Assembly: GCA_025458545.1 (NCBI GenBank)
Contig: JALOSH010000027.1
Coordinates: 1-22,977 of the forward strand
Reading direction: 5' to 3'
Length of the DNA stretch: 22,977 nucleotides
Source of the DNA: Hydrogenophaga sp.
Lineage (GTDB): Bacteria > Pseudomonadota > Gammaproteobacteria > Burkholderiales > Burkholderiaceae
Part shown: piece after piece, positions 14,563 through 22,878 of the stretch
Position numbering within the stretch: position 1 is the stretch's first letter
How the letters are laid out: each line of letters begins with the position of its first letter
Notes under the pieces: model-generated
Seen by the model: the letters and a program-made list of their open reading frames with translations, nothing else
The model's database searches: none
Told to the model about the DNA's origin: nothing
Made by a program: the position numbers and the translations under genes

Positions 14563-16821
14563 ATGTCCGCCGTCCTGCACACGCCCCAGCTGATCCGCTC
14601 CGGAGTCGCCAACGACACCGGTCGGCTGCGCCCGACGCTCCAGCACACGCTGGAGGCGGCGCTGTCGATTTCCGACGCCATGATCGACGAACTGCTGGCC
14701 GGGCTGGCACCGGTCTGCGATCTGGACCGCCAGGGCCCGCTGCCTTTGGGGCTGGAGCTGGTGGACGTGGCCCGGGTCGACCGATTGATGGCCAGCGCCG
14801 CCGAACTCAAGCGCGACTGGCACCAGCAGTTGCGCCAGGTGTTCTACCAGGGGCAGGGCTCCGAGGCGCTGGCGCCCGGTGTGCGGTTTGACGAATTGCG
14901 CCTGCTGGACGACCGGCAGATCAACGCCAGCATCGAGTTCGCCACCGCCGAACAGGCTTTGCTGGCGCCCACCGCCGAGGTGTTGCCGCGCCTGAACGCG
15001 CTGGTGAGCAACCTCATGGGCTGGCTCACGGTGCAGCCCGATCTCAACCCGCTGCGGCCCCAGGCCTACGCGCTGGCCCTGCGCGGGCTGATGACCTTGC
15101 ACGTGCCCGATGCGAGGCAGCGCAGCGCGCTGTTCGTGCCGGTGGCCAGCATCCTGGGCGAGAGCCTGCGACTGGTGTACCGCGAACTCATCCAGTGGCT
15201 GCTGGCCCACGGCGTGGAGCCACTGCTGGCGGCGAACGCACGCCAGACGCCCGACCAGCCGCCCAGCCAGGCGGTGGGTCGCACCATGCTCACCCTGAGT
15301 CGGCTGCGCCAGCTGCTGGCCGGTGACCTGAACACGCCGGCGCAAGGTGGTCCGGCGTTCCTCCACACCGTACCGGCCTCCATGACGGCGCTGGAAGACA
15401 TGGACCTGATCGAACCGCTGTTGCTGCGCCTGCGCCAGCGCCCGGTGCCGACGTCCGATGCGCCAGCGACGGTTCTGCCCGAACTGCCGGTGGTGAACGG
15501 CCAGAACCTGGGCCGCCTGCTGGGCCAGGAGGTGGTGCGCCTGATGCTGGAGGCCCTGACGCACGACCAGCGCCTCTTGCCCGCCATCCGCCAGCAGGTT
15601 GGCCTGCTGGAGCCTTCGCTGGTGCGCCTGTCACTGGCGGAACCCCGCTTCTTCAGCGAGCGGCAGCACCCGGCGCGCCTGCTGCTGGAAGCCATCACCC
15701 AGCGCAGCCTGGGTTACCAGAGCCACGCCGACGAAGGGTTTGACGCGCTCCTGCAGTCGGTGCGTGCCGCTGTGCGGTCGATCAACCGCGTGGAGGTGTC
15801 GGGCGAAATTTTTGCCCGACTGCTCAAGCGCCTGCGCCAGCGCTGGAAGCAAGACGACGCCCGCAAACTGCAGCGCAGCGCCGACGCCGCCCGCGCCCTG
15901 CTGCACGCCGAGCAGCGCCAGATCCTGGCCGAACGTCTGGCAGCGGACTATCGGGAGCGTCTGCTCGGCAAAGAGGTGCCCGATTTCGTGCAGCGTTTCC
16001 TGACCGGACCCTGGGCCCAGGCGGTGGCCGAATCGCAGCTCGATCCGGCGCCTGCGGGCGAGGTCGAACCGCTGGATGGGGTGGCCGACGAGCTGATCTG
16101 GAGCGTGCAACCGGCGCTGATCCGTCGCGACGTGGACCGCCTGGGGTGGCTGGTGCCCCGGCTGGTGACCCAGTTGCGCGAGGGGCTGGAGCGCATCGGT
16201 TACCCGGCGGAGCTCACCGGGCCTTTCCTGGATGCGCTGGTGGCCGTGCACGAAAAAGCGTTCGACATGCCCACGCTGACCGCTGTTCCCTTTGTCGAAC
16301 TCACCGAGGTCGTGGAACCTGTTCAAGAACCCGAGACCGGGCACGAAGCGAGCCTGGAAACACCGTCCGAGGCGGAGGCGCCCGCAGAAAGCACGGCGCA
16401 GGTGCCCGAGCCGGTCGGGAGTCCCGCGCCCGAAACCTTCTGGATCGCCGGGAAGGACGCCGAGGACGCCGGCTACCTGTACGCTGCATCCGGCCCTATG
16501 CCGCTGGAGCCCCTGGCGCCGACCGATCTGGACACCGGTGCCTGGGTCGACCTCAAGGTGCAGGGCGAGTGGCTGCGTGCGCAGCTCACCTGGACCAGCC
16601 CACGGGGCGGCCTCTACATGTTCATCTCGTCGCGGGGATCGGCCCATTCCATGACCCGGCGCACGCTGGACCGGCTGCTCGGAAACGATGCGTTGCGCAT
16701 CGTTTCCCGCGGGGGCGTGGTCGAGCGAGCGCTCGATGCCGTGGCCCAGCAGGCCTTGCGCAACACCCAGGGTGGCGACGCCGCGGCCGGCACGCCCGCA
16801 CCGCCGAACGGCGATAATTGA
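14563..16821 (+). CDS. DUF1631 family protein (first copy)
   Basis: A 752-residue, largely helical soluble protein of the DUF1631 family, present in many beta- and gamma-proteobacteria. Some members are labelled thymidine phosphorylase in databases, but I see nothing here to support that activity. Landmarks: ELRLLDDRQINASIEFATAE (about 110-130), NPLRPQAYALAL, the central EPRFFSERQHPARLLLEAI segment, QILAERLA followed by VQRFLTGPWAQ, and a C-terminal beta-rich domain (about 655-735) with WVDLKVQGEWLRAQLTWTSP that is loosely PilZ-like. An acidic, proline-rich linker (about 578-625) separates the two. It lies upstream of ettA and has a divergent second copy downstream. The start is supported by the promoter position. 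Function unknown. Confidence 0.85.
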   Translation: MSAVLHTPQLIRSGVANDTGRLRPTLQHTLEAALSISDAMIDELLAGLAPVCDLDRQGPLPLGLELVDVARVDRLMASAAELKRDWHQQLRQVFYQGQGSEALAPGVRFDELRLLDDRQINASIEFATAEQALLAPTAEVLPRLNALVSNLMGWLTVQPDLNPLRPQAYALALRGLMTLHVPDARQRSALFVPVASILGESLRLVYRELIQWLLAHGVEPLLAANARQTPDQPPSQAVGRTMLTLSRLRQLLAGDLNTPAQGGPAFLHTVPASMTALEDMDLIEPLLLRLRQRPVPTSDAPATVLPELPVVNGQNLGRLLGQEVVRLMLEALTHDQRLLPAIRQQVGLLEPSLVRLSLAEPRFFSERQHPARLLLEAITQRSLGYQSHADEGFDALLQSVRAAVRSINRVEVSGEIFARLLKRLRQRWKQDDARKLQRSADAARALLHAEQRQILAERLAADYRERLLGKEVPDFVQRFLTGPWAQAVAESQLDPAPAGEVEPLDGVADELIWSVQPALIRRDVDRLGWLVPRLVTQLREGLERIGYPAELTGPFLDALVAVHEKAFDMPTLTAVPFVELTEVVEPVQEPETGHEASLETPSEAEAPAESTAQVPEPVGSPAPETFWIAGKDAEDAGYLYAASGPMPLEPLAPTDLDTGAWVDLKVQGEWLRAQLTWTSPRGGLYMFISSRGSAHSMTRRTLDRLLGNDALRIVSRGGVVERALDAVAQQALRNTQGGDAAAGTPAPPNGDN

Positions 16822-16915
16822 AGTTTTTGGCAGCGGCCTTCCCGATCCCGGGAGCGTGCCGCCAGCCAGCCCAGCGGGCTGACGCGCCCCACCCGACCAC
16901 CCCCACCGAGCTGCC

Positions 16916-18577
16916 ATGGCCCAATACGTCTTTTCCATGAACCGTGTCACCAAGACCGTGCCGCCCAAGCGGCAGATCTTGAAGGACGTTTCCATCAGTT
17001 TCTTCCCCGGCGCCAAGATCGGTGTGCTCGGCCTGAACGGTTCGGGCAAGTCCACGCTGCTGAAAATCATGGCCGGTATCGACAAGGAGATCGAGGGCGA
17101 GGCGATTGCCATGCCCGGCATCCAGATCGGTTACCTGCCGCAGGAACCGCAGATCGACCCCGAGCAGACCGTGCGCCAAGCGGTCGAAGAAGGCATTGGT
17201 GGCGCGCTCAAGGCCAAGGCCCGCCTTGAAGAGGTGTACGCTGCCTATGCCGAAGAAGACGCCGACTTTGACGCCCTGGCCGCCGAACAGGCCGAGCTGG
17301 AAGCCATCATCGCCGCCAGCGGTTCTGAAAACGCCGACCTGCAGCTGGAGCTGGCCGCCGACGCGCTGAACCTGCCGCCGTGGGACGCGATGATCAAGAA
17401 CCTGTCGGGTGGCGAAAAGCGCCGCGTGGCCCTGTGCCGGCTGCTGCTCAGCAAACCCGACATGCTGCTGCTCGACGAACCCACCAACCACCTGGACGCC
17501 GAGTCGGTGGAGTGGCTGGAGCACTTTCTGCAGCGTTTCCCCGGTACCGTGGTGGCCATCACCCACGACCGCTATTTCCTGGACAACGCGGCCGAGTGGA
17601 TTCTGGAACTCGACCGTGGCCACGGCATTCCCTGGAAGGGCAACTACTCCGACTGGCTGGACCAGAAAGAGAAGCGGCTGGAAACCGAGCAGAAATCCGA
17701 AGACGCCCGCAGCAAGGCGATGAAGGAAGAACTCAAGTGGGTGCGTTCCAACGCCAAAGGCCGCCAGGCCAAGAGCAAGGCGCGCCTGGCCCGCTTTGAG
17801 GAACTGAGCGACGTCGAGTACCAGAAGCGCAACGAGACGAATGAAATCTTCATTCCGGTGGCCGAGCGCCTGGGCAACCAGGTGATCGAGTTCAAGAACG
17901 TCAGCAAGTCCTTCGGCGACCGCGTGCTGATCGACAACCTGAGCTTCTCGGTGCCGCCGGGCGCCATCGTGGGCATCATCGGCCCCAACGGCGCGGGCAA
18001 GTCGACGCTGTTCCGCATGATCCAGGGCGTGGAGACGCCGGATTCGGGCAACGTGACGATTGGTCAAACCGCCAAACTGGCCTTTGTGGACCAGAGCCGC
18101 GAAAGTCTGGACGGCAGCAAGACCGTGTGGCAGGACGTCTCGGGCGGGCTGGACAACATCGTGGTCGGCAAGTTTGTCATGCCCTCGCGCGCCTACATCG
18201 GCCGCTTCAACTTCAAAGGCAACGACCAGCAGAAGCTGGTGGGCAACCTCTCGGGCGGTGAACGCGGCCGCCTGCACCTGGCCAAGACCCTGGCCCAGGG
18301 CGGCAACGTGCTGATGCTGGACGAACCCTCGAACGACCTGGACGTGGAAACCTTGCGCGCGCTGGAAGCCGCGCTGCTGGAGTTCGCCGGTTCGGCCATG
18401 GTGATCTCTCACGACCGCTGGTTCCTGGACCGCATCTGCACCCACATCCTGGCCTGCGAAGGCGATTCGCAGTGGTACTTCTTCGACGGCAACTTCTCGG
18501 AGTACGAGGTCGACAAGAAGAAGCGTCTGGGTGAAGAGGGTGCTCGTCCGAAAAGAGCCCGTTTTAAAACGATTTAA
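16916..18577 (+). CDS. ettA: Energy-dependent translational throttle protein EttA (ABC-F)
   Basis: A 553-residue soluble ABC-F ATPase of standard EttA length. It binds the ribosomal E site and gates entry into elongation according to ATP/ADP level (known for E. coli EttA). Two ATP-binding cassettes: Walker A GLNGSGKST (39-47) and GPNGAGKST, signatures LSGGEKRR and LSGGERGR, Walker B with LLLDEPTNHLD and LMLDEPSNDLD. The interdomain linker is rich in Lys/Arg/Glu, and the EttA-type arm insertion is present in the first cassette. The start MAQYVFSMNRVTK is the family-typical beginning. There is no membrane domain, so it is not a transporter. Stop TAA lies in an AT-rich patch with the palindrome GTTTTAAAAC (18561-18570), unusual for this GC content. 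It is 94 bp downstream of the DUF1631 gene. Confidence 0.96.
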   Translation: MAQYVFSMNRVTKTVPPKRQILKDVSISFFPGAKIGVLGLNGSGKSTLLKIMAGIDKEIEGEAIAMPGIQIGYLPQEPQIDPEQTVRQAVEEGIGGALKAKARLEEVYAAYAEEDADFDALAAEQAELEAIIAASGSENADLQLELAADALNLPPWDAMIKNLSGGEKRRVALCRLLLSKPDMLLLDEPTNHLDAESVEWLEHFLQRFPGTVVAITHDRYFLDNAAEWILELDRGHGIPWKGNYSDWLDQKEKRLETEQKSEDARSKAMKEELKWVRSNAKGRQAKSKARLARFEELSDVEYQKRNETNEIFIPVAERLGNQVIEFKNVSKSFGDRVLIDNLSFSVPPGAIVGIIGPNGAGKSTLFRMIQGVETPDSGNVTIGQTAKLAFVDQSRESLDGSKTVWQDVSGGLDNIVVGKFVMPSRAYIGRFNFKGNDQQKLVGNLSGGERGRLHLAKTLAQGGNVLMLDEPSNDLDVETLRALEAALLEFAGSAMVISHDRWFLDRICTHILACEGDSQWYFFDGNFSEYEVDKKKRLGEEGARPKRARFKTI

Positions 18578-18586
18578 AACGCCCCC

Positions 18587-18657
18587 CGCGCCGCGCCTGG
18601 CGGCGCGTCACCCCCCACTGGGGGGCAATGCGTGCGGGCCGGGAAACCCGGACCCGC
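18587..18657. repeat. Cluster of three GC-rich stem-loops after ettA
   Basis: In the 116-bp gap: CGCGCCG/CGGCGCG (18587-18607), CCCCCC/GGGGGG with a three-base loop (18611-18625), and GCGGGCCGGG facing CCCGG-A-CCCGC (18634-18657). No T-run follows, so this is not a canonical terminator. C-run/G-run hairpins of this type recur between genes in Comamonadaceae and resemble the one at the window's right edge. Confidence 0.65.
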
Positions 18658-18693
18658 CGCATTCTCGATCAACTCCCCCTCACTCGTAGCTTC

Positions 18694-19245
18694 ATGGAAC
18701 TCACCGACGATACCGTTTTGGCCGACACCCGCCGCTGGATCGAGAAGGCGGTGATCGGGCTGAACCTGTGTCCGTTCGCGCGGGCGGTGTATGTGAAGAA
18801 CCAGGTGCGCATCGTGGTGAGCCGGGCGCGGCACCTGGACGCGTTCCTGGACGAGCTGGATCGCGAGCTGGACCTGCTGGTGAACGCGCCGGTCGAGGAG
18901 ATCGACACCACCTTGCTGGTGCATCCCACGCTGTTCCCCGATTTCCTGCAGTTCAACGACTTCATGGGCGTGGTGGACGACGTGCTGGACGAACACGCGC
19001 TGGAGGGCGTGGTCCAGGTGGCCAGCTTTCATCCGCAGTTTCTTTTTGAGGGCGAAGCGGTGGACGACCCCAGCCACTTCACCAACCGCGCGCCTTATCC
19101 CACGCTGCACCTGCTGCGCGAAGACAGCGTCGAGCGCGCCGTGGCGTCGGATGCTGGCGATGCCGACAAGATCGTGGAGCGCAACATCGTGACCCTGCGC
19201 GGGCTGGGAGCGCAAGGCTGGAAGGCCCTGCTGGCACAACGCTGA
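18694..19245 (+). CDS. DUF1415 family protein
   Basis: A 183-residue soluble protein of the DUF1415 family, function unknown. The family opening is clear: DTRRWIEKAVIGLNLCPFAR, then VRIVVSRA, DTTLLVHPTLFPDFLQFNDF, ASFHPQFLFEG and NRAPYPTLHLLREDSV. The conserved Cys in NLCPFA and the His in SFHPQF could form an active or metal site, but no reaction is known to me. The start at 18694 is chosen because the family begins just before TRRWIE; an in-frame ATG at 18628 would add 22 residues read from the stem-loop cluster. No convincing Shine-Dalgarno is seen. It may be read through from ettA, though the hairpin cluster lies between. Confidence 0.9.
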   Translation: MELTDDTVLADTRRWIEKAVIGLNLCPFARAVYVKNQVRIVVSRARHLDAFLDELDRELDLLVNAPVEEIDTTLLVHPTLFPDFLQFNDFMGVVDDVLDEHALEGVVQVASFHPQFLFEGEAVDDPSHFTNRAPYPTLHLLREDSVERAVASDAGDADKIVERNIVTLRGLGAQGWKALLAQR

Positions 19246-19341
19246 CCCAGCCGCCCGGACTCGGTTCGGGTGGGCTTGGCGACCCGGTTCCGCGGGCGCT
19301 TAGGCGCTGAACTGGCGTCTTTCTGGCCCTTGATCGGGGCA

Positions 19342-19368
19342 TTGAGGCGGGCGCAGGCATCCCACAAT
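19342..19368 (+). promoter_or_regulatory. Weak putative promoter of the second DUF1631 gene
   Basis: TTGAGG (19342-19347), 15 bases, then CACAAT (19363-19368). The spacing is short and both boxes are imperfect. The location, directly before an inverted repeat and 45 bases from the ATG, is the main support. Confidence 0.3.
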
Positions 19369-19370
19369 CG

Positions 19371-19391
19371 ATCACAAGACCAGCTTGTGAT
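19371..19391 (+). promoter_or_regulatory. Perfect inverted repeat before the second DUF1631 gene
   Basis: ATCACAAG-ACCAG-CTTGTGAT, eight-base arms and a five-base centre, ends 21 bases before the ATG at 19413. It may be a repressor operator sitting at the transcription start, or a leader hairpin. The first DUF1631 gene has no such element. Confidence 0.45.
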
Positions 19392-19412
19392 GCGACGACA
19401 CACCGCCCTCCC

Positions 19413-21503
19413 ATGAACGCCCGTGCCGAATCCCCTTTTGACGCCTGTCTGAAGGAAGCGCTCGACCTGTCGGCCGAGTGGGTGCCGCGCTGGCTGGGCC
19501 ACTTGCACGATGTTTTGCAGCAGCGCGAGACCGCAGCGGCCAACCTGCACGAGAAGCAGACCTATGGCCAGGCGCGCATCGCCCTGGCCGGTCACCGCGA
19601 CATCGTGGCCGAACGCTTTCTGGCGGCCCTGGCCGCCGCTCTGCAAAGCATGCCGCCGCCGGCGGGTGTGTTTGCCGAAGCGCGACCGGCCGGTGCCCGC
19701 AGCTTGAGCAGCCTCAGCTTTGACGACCTGGAGCTGATGGACCACCAGCAGGTGCAGGAAACGGTGGAACTTGCGCGCGTGCTGCAGGTGGTGAAGATGG
19801 CGGCCGACGAGGAACTGGTGGCGTTCAACGCGCGCCTGAGCCGGGCCCAGGGCCTGGACGTGGTGCGCCACCAGACCAACCCGCTGCGCCCGGACGTGGT
19901 GGTGGCCGCCCTCATGAAAGCATTGACTGGCCTGCATGTGGACGAAGCGATCCGCGCACGCTGGCTGCACGCGGGCGCGGTGTCGCTGGGCAGCGAGCTG
20001 CAGAAGCTCTACCGCCTGCTGACCGACCAGCTCGACCGCTGGGGCGTGCAACCCGCGGGCTACGCGGTGGTGCAGACGGCTGCGGGTCGCCCCGCCAGCG
20101 CCGTGCCGCGCACCGAGAGCGTGCCCGCGGCCTCGCTGATCGGCAGCGATGCCTTGCTCACACTGGACCACTTGCACCAGTTGCTGGTGGGCAACCTGGA
20201 ACAGGGTGGCTCGAAAGTGTCCGATCAAGGTGCCTCGGGCTCGGGCAACGCCATGGTGCGCACCCTGGCCGCAGAGGTGGTGACGCTGATGCTGCGCCGG
20301 ATCGCCGACGACACGCGCCTGGTGCCGCCGGTGCGCGAGCTGTTGCAGGGTCTCAAGCCCGCGCTGCTGCAACTCGCCCGCACCGACCCGCGCTTTTTTG
20401 CCGACCGCCAGAACCCCGCCCGCCGCCTGCTCGATCTGCTGACCGCGCGTGCCCTGGCCTTCACCAGCGAGCAGGACGCGGGTTTTCCAGCCTTCGCCCA
20501 GCAGCTCAAGGACACGGTGCAGGCCTTGCAGAGGCCGACACACAGCCTGCCCGATCTGCTGCACGACCTGCTGCAGCGACTGAACCGCAGCGAGGTCGCG
20601 GGTGCACAGGCTCCCGCACGCGGGTTGGCCATGCAGACGCTGGTGCGTGTGGAGCAGCGCAACCTGCTGGCCGAGCGCGTGGCGATGGAGATCAAGGCCC
20701 GCAACGACTTCGAACGCGCACCCGGTGTGGTGCGGCGTTTCCTCGCCGGTCCCTGGGCGCAGGTGGTGGCCCAGGCCCGCATGGACGCTGCCAGCACCGA
20801 CGGCACCTCACCGGCGGACGCGCCCGCGCTGCGTTTCATGGACCTGTTGCCCGACTTGCTGTGGTCGAGCCAGCTGGCCCTGGCCAGCCGCAACCGCCCG
20901 CGCCTGATCAAGGTCATCCCGTCGCTGCTGCGCACCTTGCGCGAGGGGCTGGACGCGATCGACTATCCGCGCCCGCAGGCCGAGTCCTTTTTTCAGGCGC
21001 TGATGGGTCTGCACGAAGCGGCCTACAAGACCCAGCGCAACGACAGCGCAGAGTCCGACCACCCGGCCAGCCGCCAGATGCCGTTGGAGTCCGAGACCTG
21101 GATGCACCCGGCCGAAGCACGCGATTCGGGTTTCATGGAAGACCTGCTGATCGAGACCCAGCCCGCGTTTCTGGACACCGAACCGATGCCGGGCGACTGG
21201 CAGTCGCTGCAGGCAGAAAACCCGGTGCCGGTGCAGCCGCTCGCTGTGGGCAGCTGGGTGGACCTGCGCGAAGGTGAGCAGGATCTGCGTTGCCAGCTCA
21301 CCTGGGCCAGTCCGCACGGCACCATGTTCCTGTTCAACGCGGCCAATGGCCGCAGCATTTCACTGACCCGTCGCGGCCTGGAGCGCCTGCAGGCACTGGG
21401 CCGTCTGCGGGTGGTGGCCCAGAACAGTCTGGTGGACGAAGCACTCGATGCGGTGACCCGAGAGGCCTTGCGCAACTCGGGCCAGGCGCCCGATCAGGGT
21501 TGA
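19413..21503 (+). CDS. DUF1631 family protein (second, divergent copy)
   Basis: A 696-residue paralogue of the protein at 14563-16821. Shared landmarks in the same order: DLELMDHQQVQETVELARVL, NPLRPDVVVAAL, DPRFFADRQNPARRLLDLL, NLLAERVA then VRRFLAGPWAQ, and the C-terminal WVDLREGEQDLRCQLTWASP domain (about 610-690) ending EALDAVTREALRN. Overall similarity is low outside these blocks, so the duplication is old. It lacks most of the long acidic linker of the first copy. It is soluble and mostly helical, with no signal peptide. The ATG at 19413 gives the natural N-terminus; no good Shine-Dalgarno is visible. The coding end overlaps the converging TAXI gene by 10 bp. Function unknown. Confidence 0.85.
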   Translation: MNARAESPFDACLKEALDLSAEWVPRWLGHLHDVLQQRETAAANLHEKQTYGQARIALAGHRDIVAERFLAALAAALQSMPPPAGVFAEARPAGARSLSSLSFDDLELMDHQQVQETVELARVLQVVKMAADEELVAFNARLSRAQGLDVVRHQTNPLRPDVVVAALMKALTGLHVDEAIRARWLHAGAVSLGSELQKLYRLLTDQLDRWGVQPAGYAVVQTAAGRPASAVPRTESVPAASLIGSDALLTLDHLHQLLVGNLEQGGSKVSDQGASGSGNAMVRTLAAEVVTLMLRRIADDTRLVPPVRELLQGLKPALLQLARTDPRFFADRQNPARRLLDLLTARALAFTSEQDAGFPAFAQQLKDTVQALQRPTHSLPDLLHDLLQRLNRSEVAGAQAPARGLAMQTLVRVEQRNLLAERVAMEIKARNDFERAPGVVRRFLAGPWAQVVAQARMDAASTDGTSPADAPALRFMDLLPDLLWSSQLALASRNRPRLIKVIPSLLRTLREGLDAIDYPRPQAESFFQALMGLHEAAYKTQRNDSAESDHPASRQMPLESETWMHPAEARDSGFMEDLLIETQPAFLDTEPMPGDWQSLQAENPVPVQPLAVGSWVDLREGEQDLRCQLTWASPHGTMFLFNAANGRSISLTRRGLERLQALGRLRVVAQNSLVDEALDAVTREALRNSGQAPDQG

Positions 21504-22843
21504 CGCGGGGCTGTGAGGCCCGGGGCCCGCTGCAGCTTTTTGCGCACCAGCCCGATGTTGCTGCGCAGCGCGTACAGCTCGTCGGTGTACGACAGCGGCA
21601 CCACCACTTTTTCCACCTTGGACTCCATGGCGTCGAGCTGTTCCAGCAGCTCGCTGGCGTTGGCTTCGCTCAGAACGTGGCGTTGTTCGATCTCGCGCAG
21701 TTCGGCGTACCAGCGAAACACCCGCGAGCGGATGCGAAAGGTGTAGAGCGGCGGCACGATGCGCGAGAGCGGCAGCGCCAGCGCGATGATCAGGCCCATG
21801 GCCAGCCACATGCGTTCGATCAGGTTGGCCAGCCAGAACGGCAGGTAGCGCTGCAGAAAAGGCGGTCCGGTCTTGATGGCGCGCACCGCTTCGGGCGAGA
21901 GCGGCACCTCGCTGTGTTCCAGGCTCGGGTATTCACGGGCCCGGTTGAACCAGCTGGCACCACCGTGCAGCTGGGTGGCGGTCTGTGCGAACAGTTGCAG
22001 GATCGCCGGGTGTGTTTTGGCGCTGGCCAGCAGGCTGGTGGTGGACGCCACCAGCCGCATGTCGCGCTCGGGAATGTTCTTGGACAGGTCCACCACGCCC
22101 TGCGGCATCACCACCGGTGTGAGGTAGCCAAAGCGGCGTGAATAGGCCTCGCTCTGGGCGAAGTCCATCAGGCGGATGCCGGGCGACTGCAACAGCATTT
22201 GCACCATCAGCGATTCGGGGGCTGAGGCGAACACCAGCGCGTCGAGTTCACCGTCCAGAAAAGCCACGGTGGCCGGGGTTTGTGCAAGTTCGCTCAAGCG
22301 CACCTGCTCGTGGTCGATGCGATTGACGTCGAGCAGGGTGCCGAACAGCAGCGGCACACCACTGCCGGCGGTGCCCACGTTGACGCGCCACCCCTGCAAC
22401 TCGGCCAGGTTGGCCACGGTGCTGGTCTGGCGCAGGCGCTGGGCGGCGTCTTCGCGGTAGAACAACCACAGCGGCTCCACGAACAGGCTGCCCAGCGAGA
22501 CGATCGACTCTTCATCGTCGTAGCCAATGTCGGCGCTGCCGCCCTGCACAAAGCCAAGGTCGGCCTTGCCGGTGCGCAGCAACTCCAGGTTGTCGGACGA
22601 TCCGTCCGAAGGCAGCAGTTCGACCGTGATGCCGTAGCGCGCGAGCGCATCGGCGTAGCGTTTGCCGAACTCGTCGTAGGCGCTTTGAGCCGGCCCGGTG
22701 GCCAGCACCACCCGCTTCGGCGGGTTCGGATCGAGCCACCAATACGTGAACGCGAGCAATGCGGCGGTCAACAGGGCAAACGGGCCGATGGACAACGCCA
22801 AATCGCGCAGCGACAGCAGGGTGTAGCGGATGTTTCGGGGCAT
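21494..22843 (-). CDS. Membrane-anchored TAXI-family solute-binding protein
   Basis: A 449-residue protein. A transmembrane helix at about 14-36 is followed by a TAXI-type (TRAP-transporter associated) binding domain (about 43-320: VVLATGPAQSAYDEFGKRYA, ELLPSDGSSDNLELLRTGKADLGFVQGG, VNVGTAGSGVPLLF). A second transmembrane segment lies at about 340-362, then a cytoplasmic tail with a predicted coiled coil (about 383-420). Unlike classic soluble TAXI proteins it is anchored at both ends and no TRAP permease gene is adjacent within the window. It may therefore be a sensor-like or orphan receptor rather than a transport component (inference). The start has AAGG seven bases upstream. It is preceded by an intergenic repeat at the window edge. 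The coding end overlaps the converging DUF1631 gene. Confidence 0.87.
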   Translation of the reverse strand: MPRNIRYTLLSLRDLALSIGPFALLTAALLAFTYWWLDPNPPKRVVLATGPAQSAYDEFGKRYADALARYGITVELLPSDGSSDNLELLRTGKADLGFVQGGSADIGYDDEESIVSLGSLFVEPLWLFYREDAAQRLRQTSTVANLAELQGWRVNVGTAGSGVPLLFGTLLDVNRIDHEQVRLSELAQTPATVAFLDGELDALVFASAPESLMVQMLLQSPGIRLMDFAQSEAYSRRFGYLTPVVMPQGVVDLSKNIPERDMRLVASTTSLLASAKTHPAILQLFAQTATQLHGGASWFNRAREYPSLEHSEVPLSPEAVRAIKTGPPFLQRYLPFWLANLIERMWLAMGLIIALALPLSRIVPPLYTFRIRSRVFRWYAELREIEQRHVLSEANASELLEQLDAMESKVEKVVVPLSYTDELYALRSNIGLVRKKLQRAPGLTAPRQP

Positions 22844-22878
22844 GCCGTTACCTTAGCACGCACCTGTAAACCACCGGA

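Noticed and set aside
14563..16821. Thymidine phosphorylase label sometimes given to DUF1631 proteins
   Set aside because: No pyrimidine nucleoside phosphorylase motif is visible in either copy.
16622..18445. 607-codon open frame opposite ettA
   Set aside because: Antisense shadow of an unmistakable ABC-F gene; no recognisable domains.
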